From assembly GCF_009498215.1 (NCBI RefSeq), contig NZ_CP043498.1, forward strand, positions 3,081,501-3,145,500: 64,000 nt of DNA, read 5' to 3'. How positions within the stretch are numbered: the stretch's first letter is position 1; every line of letters begins with the position of its first letter. Below are positions 61,062 to 64,000 of the stretch, one piece after another. This DNA is from Rhizobium grahamii (lineage in GTDB: Bacteria > Pseudomonadota > Alphaproteobacteria > Rhizobiales > Rhizobiaceae). The translations under genes and the position numbers were made by a program. Under the pieces are notes generated by a model. The model worked only from the letters and a program-made list of their open reading frames with translations, was not told the DNA's origin and ran no database searches.

Positions 61062-63149
61062 TCAGGCGTCGCTGCCTGACAGTTCCTCGAACGTCGCCAG
61101 ACCCTTCTTCACCAGCATGGCATCCGGGCTCGGCAACTTGCCACGGAAAGCCTTGTAGGCATCTTCAGCGTCGATCGCGCCGCCGACGGAATAGATGTTG
61201 TCCTTGAGCTTGGCGGCCATCTCGCGATTGAACGCGTCGCCGGTTTCCTCGAAGGCGGCAAAAGCATCCGCATCGAGAACTTCGGACCACATATAGGAAT
61301 AGTAGCCGGCTGAATAACCACCGGAGAAGATGTGCTGGAAATGCGGCGAGGCATGCCGCATGACGATCGACTTCGGCATGCCGAGCTCCGACAGCACCTC
61401 TTTCTGAACCGCCATCGGATCCTCGACCTTGTCGCGGGTATGGAACGCCATATCGACAAGCGCCGATGAGGTGAATTCGACCGTATTGAAGCCGGAATTG
61501 AAGGTACGCGCTGCGAGAACCTTGTCGAGCAGAGCCTGCGGCATCGGCTCACCGGTTTCGAAATGCACGGCATATTGCTTCAGGATCGCGGGTACCGTCA
61601 GCCAATGCTCGTAAAGCTGCGACGGCAGCTCGACGAAGTCTCGGGAAACGCCTGTGCCCGAAACCGAGGGGTATGTGACGTTTGACAGCATTCCGTGCAG
61701 CGCATGGCCGAATTCATGGAAGAGCGTACGCGCGTCGTCGAGTGACAGCAGCGCCGGCTTTCCTTCGGCGGGCTTCGCGAAGTTGCAGACGTTGTAGATG
61801 ATCGGCAGTTCGCCGCTGCGGCCATTCTTCAGTAGCAGCTTGTGCTGCGACTGGAACGAGCTCATCCAGGCGCCGGAACGCTTCGAGCTGCGGGCGAAAT
61901 AGTCGCCGAGGAAGAGCGCGACCAGCCTGTCTTCGCGATCGCGGATCTCGAACACGCGCGCATCGGGGTGGTAGGCCGGAACGCCCTTCTTCTCGACGGC
62001 GCGAATGCCGAACAACCGTCCAGCGACATCGAAGCAGGCGTCGATGATCTTCTCGAGCTGCAGATAGGGCTTCAGCTCGGCCTCGGAAAAATTGAACCGC
62101 TGGGCCCTGATCTTCTCGGCATAGTGCCGCCAGTCCCAGGGCATGACGTCGTGGTTCTTGCCTTCGTCAGCGATGAGCTTGGCGATGTCGGCTTCCTCCT
62201 CGCCGGCACGCTTGACGGCCTTTGCCCATACCTCCCGAAGCAGATGGTTCACGGCGTCAGGCGTCTTCGCCATGGTGTTGTCGAGCTTCAGTTCGGCGAA
62301 GTTGCCATACCCGAGGAGCTTTGCCACCTCGTCGCGGAGCGCAAGCGTATCCCTGATGATGCCGCGATTATCAGTGGCGCCATCGTTCGCACCACGCGCA
62401 ACCCAGGCCTTGAAAGCCTGCTCGCGCAGATCGCGCCGCTCCGAGAAGGTCAGGAACGGTTCGATGATCGAGCGCGACAAGGTGACGGCAAACTTGCCCT
62501 CTTCGCCACGCTCGCGCGCAGCCGCCGCCATCGCATCCTTCAGAAACTCCGGAATACCATCGAGATCCGCGCCGTTGGACAGGATGAGCGCCCAGCTCTT
62601 CTCGTCGGCAAGCACGTTCTGGCCGAACTGGGTCCCGAGACCCGCGAGCTTCTCGTTGATCCCCGCGAGCTTCTCCTGCTCGACCTTCGGCAGCTTCGCG
62701 CCCGATTTGACGAAGCCCTTCCAGTGGCGCTCCAGCACGCGCGTCTGCTCCAGCGTCAGGCCGAGACCTTCGCGCGCTTCCCACAAGGCATCGATGCGGG
62801 CGAACAACGCCGCATTCATGCCGATCTTGGAATAATGGCGCGACATCTTCGGCGAGATATCCCGCTCCAGCGCCTGGATCGTGTCGTTGGTATGCGCGCC
62901 CGCGCGATTCCAGAACAGTGCCGAAACACGCGACAGCTCATCGCCGGCGATCTCGAGCGCGACAACGGTGTTCTCGAATGTCGGCGCCTCCGGGTTACCG
63001 GCAACCGCGTCGATCTCTTTCTCGTGCGCCGCGAGTGCTGCATCGAAGGCAGGAGCAAAGTCGCCATCATTGAGAGCATCGAAACGCGGCAAGCCGTGAA
63101 GGCCGTTCCATTCGACAAGTGCCGGGTTGAATTCTGGTGTGGAAGGCAT
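61062..63149 (-). CDS. M3 family metallopeptidase (oligopeptidase A / dipeptidyl carboxypeptidase type)
   Basis: 695-residue zinc peptidase with the HEXXH motif in LFHEFGHALHGML near residue 470 and the third ligand in the following helix. ARSSKRSGAWMSSFQSQHKL and the C-terminal GGYSAGYYSYMWSEVLDADAF block are typical of the M3A group (OpdA/Dcp), which degrades short peptides in the cytosol. The ATG at 63149 has AAAGGA 7 bases upstream; the frame extends 19 codons further without similarity. No signal peptide is seen. Dcp versus OpdA cannot be told by eye. Confidence 0.93.
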   Translation of the reverse strand: MPSTPEFNPALVEWNGLHGLPRFDALNDGDFAPAFDAALAAHEKEIDAVAGNPEAPTFENTVVALEIAGDELSRVSALFWNRAGAHTNDTIQALERDISPKMSRHYSKIGMNAALFARIDALWEAREGLGLTLEQTRVLERHWKGFVKSGAKLPKVEQEKLAGINEKLAGLGTQFGQNVLADEKSWALILSNGADLDGIPEFLKDAMAAAARERGEEGKFAVTLSRSIIEPFLTFSERRDLREQAFKAWVARGANDGATDNRGIIRDTLALRDEVAKLLGYGNFAELKLDNTMAKTPDAVNHLLREVWAKAVKRAGEEEADIAKLIADEGKNHDVMPWDWRHYAEKIRAQRFNFSEAELKPYLQLEKIIDACFDVAGRLFGIRAVEKKGVPAYHPDARVFEIRDREDRLVALFLGDYFARSSKRSGAWMSSFQSQHKLLLKNGRSGELPIIYNVCNFAKPAEGKPALLSLDDARTLFHEFGHALHGMLSNVTYPSVSGTGVSRDFVELPSQLYEHWLTVPAILKQYAVHFETGEPMPQALLDKVLAARTFNSGFNTVEFTSSALVDMAFHTRDKVEDPMAVQKEVLSELGMPKSIVMRHASPHFQHIFSGGYSAGYYSYMWSEVLDADAFAAFEETGDAFNREMAAKLKDNIYSVGGAIDAEDAYKAFRGKLPSPDAMLVKKGLATFEELSGSDA

Positions 63150-63286
63150 TCGGAAATCCTTTGTGGCAGGCAACTGAACAGGCAATATAGGGACGCGTAT
63201 TGGCAATTGGTATTGCCGATCAGACGCACATCTCCTAGCCGCACTGTAAAAAGTTCATGGCAAGAAATGATGTATAAGAATTAACT

Positions 63287-63300
63287 AATCGTTAACGATT
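63287..63300. promoter_or_regulatory. 14-bp palindrome upstream of the unknown gene at 63.4 kb
   Basis: Perfect palindrome AATCGTTAACGATT, partly overlapping a TTGACG hexamer (63299-63304) that could be the -35 of the rightward gene; no good -10 follows at 17 bases (GTAATT). Confidence 0.35.
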
Positions 63301-63361
63301 GACGTACGTCCGCCACGCGCGGTAATTTCAAGCATCATATTTTTGCAAGTGGATACACGCC

Positions 63362-63793
63362 ATGGAAATCCTTTCTGTGCGGTCTTCGCCGTATTTTCTC
63401 TTTAAAAGAAACCAAGATAATTCCAGCCATTACAATGAATTAGAAGACCAGATCGGCACGACGGCGAAGGCTTCATCATCCTTCCAGGTCGATGAAACCA
63501 ACGCGGAAACGCCCGATTTTTCCGCGATCAGCGCCAGTGAACTACGCCAATATGCAAGGCAGAGCTTCGACGCCGGCAACATCGACCAGGATACGTTTGC
63601 GGCAATCTCCGAACCGCTGCCGATGCGGACGATCGACCCGTCAGGGAACATCCTCGACCTGTCGGATGTGACTGACGCGACGAGCTTCAATTTCCGGGAC
63701 TACTACAAGGATCAGCTGCAGATCGCGAACTCGATCGGCGACCCGGAAACGGTGGCGCGGCTCGATTCCGTCGTCAGCTTCCTCGACGTCTGA
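63362..63793 (+). CDS. hypothetical protein
   Basis: 143 residues, acidic, soluble, no signal peptide or membrane segment. The first ~45 residues look disordered. The rest has helix-like segments ISASELRQYARQSFDAGNIDQDTFAAI and FRDYYKDQLQIANSIGDPETVARLDSVVSFL. I do not recognise a family. It is divergent from the M3 peptidase and convergent with the LysE-family gene, two bases apart at the stops. Coding is supported by a full-length ATG frame with good codon usage in the second half. Confidence 0.7.
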   Translation: MEILSVRSSPYFLFKRNQDNSSHYNELEDQIGTTAKASSSFQVDETNAETPDFSAISASELRQYARQSFDAGNIDQDTFAAISEPLPMRTIDPSGNILDLSDVTDATSFNFRDYYKDQLQIANSIGDPETVARLDSVVSFLDV

Positions 63794-63795
63794 TC

Positions 63796-64000
63796 TCAGG
63801 CCTTCCGCCATCCGAGCAGGCCGGGCGTTGCATGCCAGAGCGCCTGCGCGGCAAAGCCCATGAAGAGCACGCCGGAGCAGCGCACGATCAGCCGCTCATG
63901 CGCCCTGTAGAACCGCCGGACCGTTCCCGCACCGATGATGGTGATCAGGATCATGTCGGCGACGATGAAGCCCAGGAACGAAACCGCCAGCAGAATGGGC
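63796..64000 (-). CDS. LysE-family transporter, C-terminal part (runs off the window)
   Basis: Only the last 68 codons are inside the window. The translated end has two hydrophobic segments (ILLAVSFLGFIVADMILITIIG and SGVLFMGFAAQALW) separated by TVRRFYRAHERLIVRCSG, matching the C-terminus of LysE/RhtB-type exporters. The stop is TGA at 63798-63796. Start and full length are not visible. Confidence 0.7.
   Translation of the reverse strand, partial: PILLAVSFLGFIVADMILITIIGAGTVRRFYRAHERLIVRCSGVLFMGFAAQALWHATPGLLGWRKA

Overview
The window is an ordinary-looking chromosomal segment of an alphaproteobacterium, most likely a member of the Rhizobiaceae (Rhizobium/Agrobacterium/Ensifer group). This is inferred from the F1 operon atpHAGDC standing alone, the mdh-sucCDAB-(three genes)-lpdA cluster, sdhCDAB, an Omp19-like lipoprotein, and the tsaD-gpsA / hemCD-alphamitofilin-hemY arrangement. 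Base composition is GC-rich throughout. I saw no tRNA, rRNA, IS element, prophage, CRISPR array or genomic-island boundary. About 62 protein genes fill nearly all of the sequence; most of the other open frames are antisense shadows caused by high GC.

Layout. 1-1.2 kb: gloB and a DUF985 cupin. 1.2-8.3 kb: a NAD-dependent molybdenum formate dehydrogenase operon (fdsGBA-fdhD-fdsD, minus strand) behind a LysR regulator, with a T-N11-A palindrome at the expected activator position. 8.3-9.6 kb: an ArsR regulator and a short-chain dehydrogenase. 9.7-14.7 kb: ATP synthase F1. 15-21 kb: a small membrane protein, priA, an AAA ATPase, a PlsC-like acyltransferase and xerC. 21-22.6 kb: a TraB/GumN protein and cytochrome b561. 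22.7-33.9 kb: TCA-cycle block lpdA / LysE / broken SDR / exported protein / sucB / sucA / sucD / sucC / mdh, subdivided by at least two intrinsic terminators. 33.9-40.2 kb: zapE, the Omp19-like lipoprotein and the succinate dehydrogenase operon, which has a family-25 glycosyltransferase inserted between sdhA and sdhB. 41-50 kb: a frameshifted methyltransferase, EVE, YciI, gpsA and tsaD, divergent from hemC, hemD, alphamitofilin, hemY, TerB and a GATase. 50-55.3 kb: MFS exporter, YggT, ppa, GNAT and typA. 55.4-61 kb: phoD plus an ABC transporter operon. 61-64 kb: M3 peptidase, an unknown protein and the end of a LysE-family gene.

The most interesting points are regulatory. The ABC operon at 57.2-60.9 kb looks like an 'iron' system by family, but it is preceded by three 11-bp-spaced GTCA repeats resembling a Pho box, lies beside phoD, and its binding protein lacks the tyrosine pair of ferric-binding proteins. 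A phosphorus-compound substrate under PhoB control is therefore plausible. A perfect intrinsic terminator for the upstream peptidase gene ends 1 nt before the first start codon of this operon. Two genes (an SDR and a methyltransferase) each carry an apparent single-base deletion. I did not find a convincing novel multi-gene system; most of the window is core metabolism.
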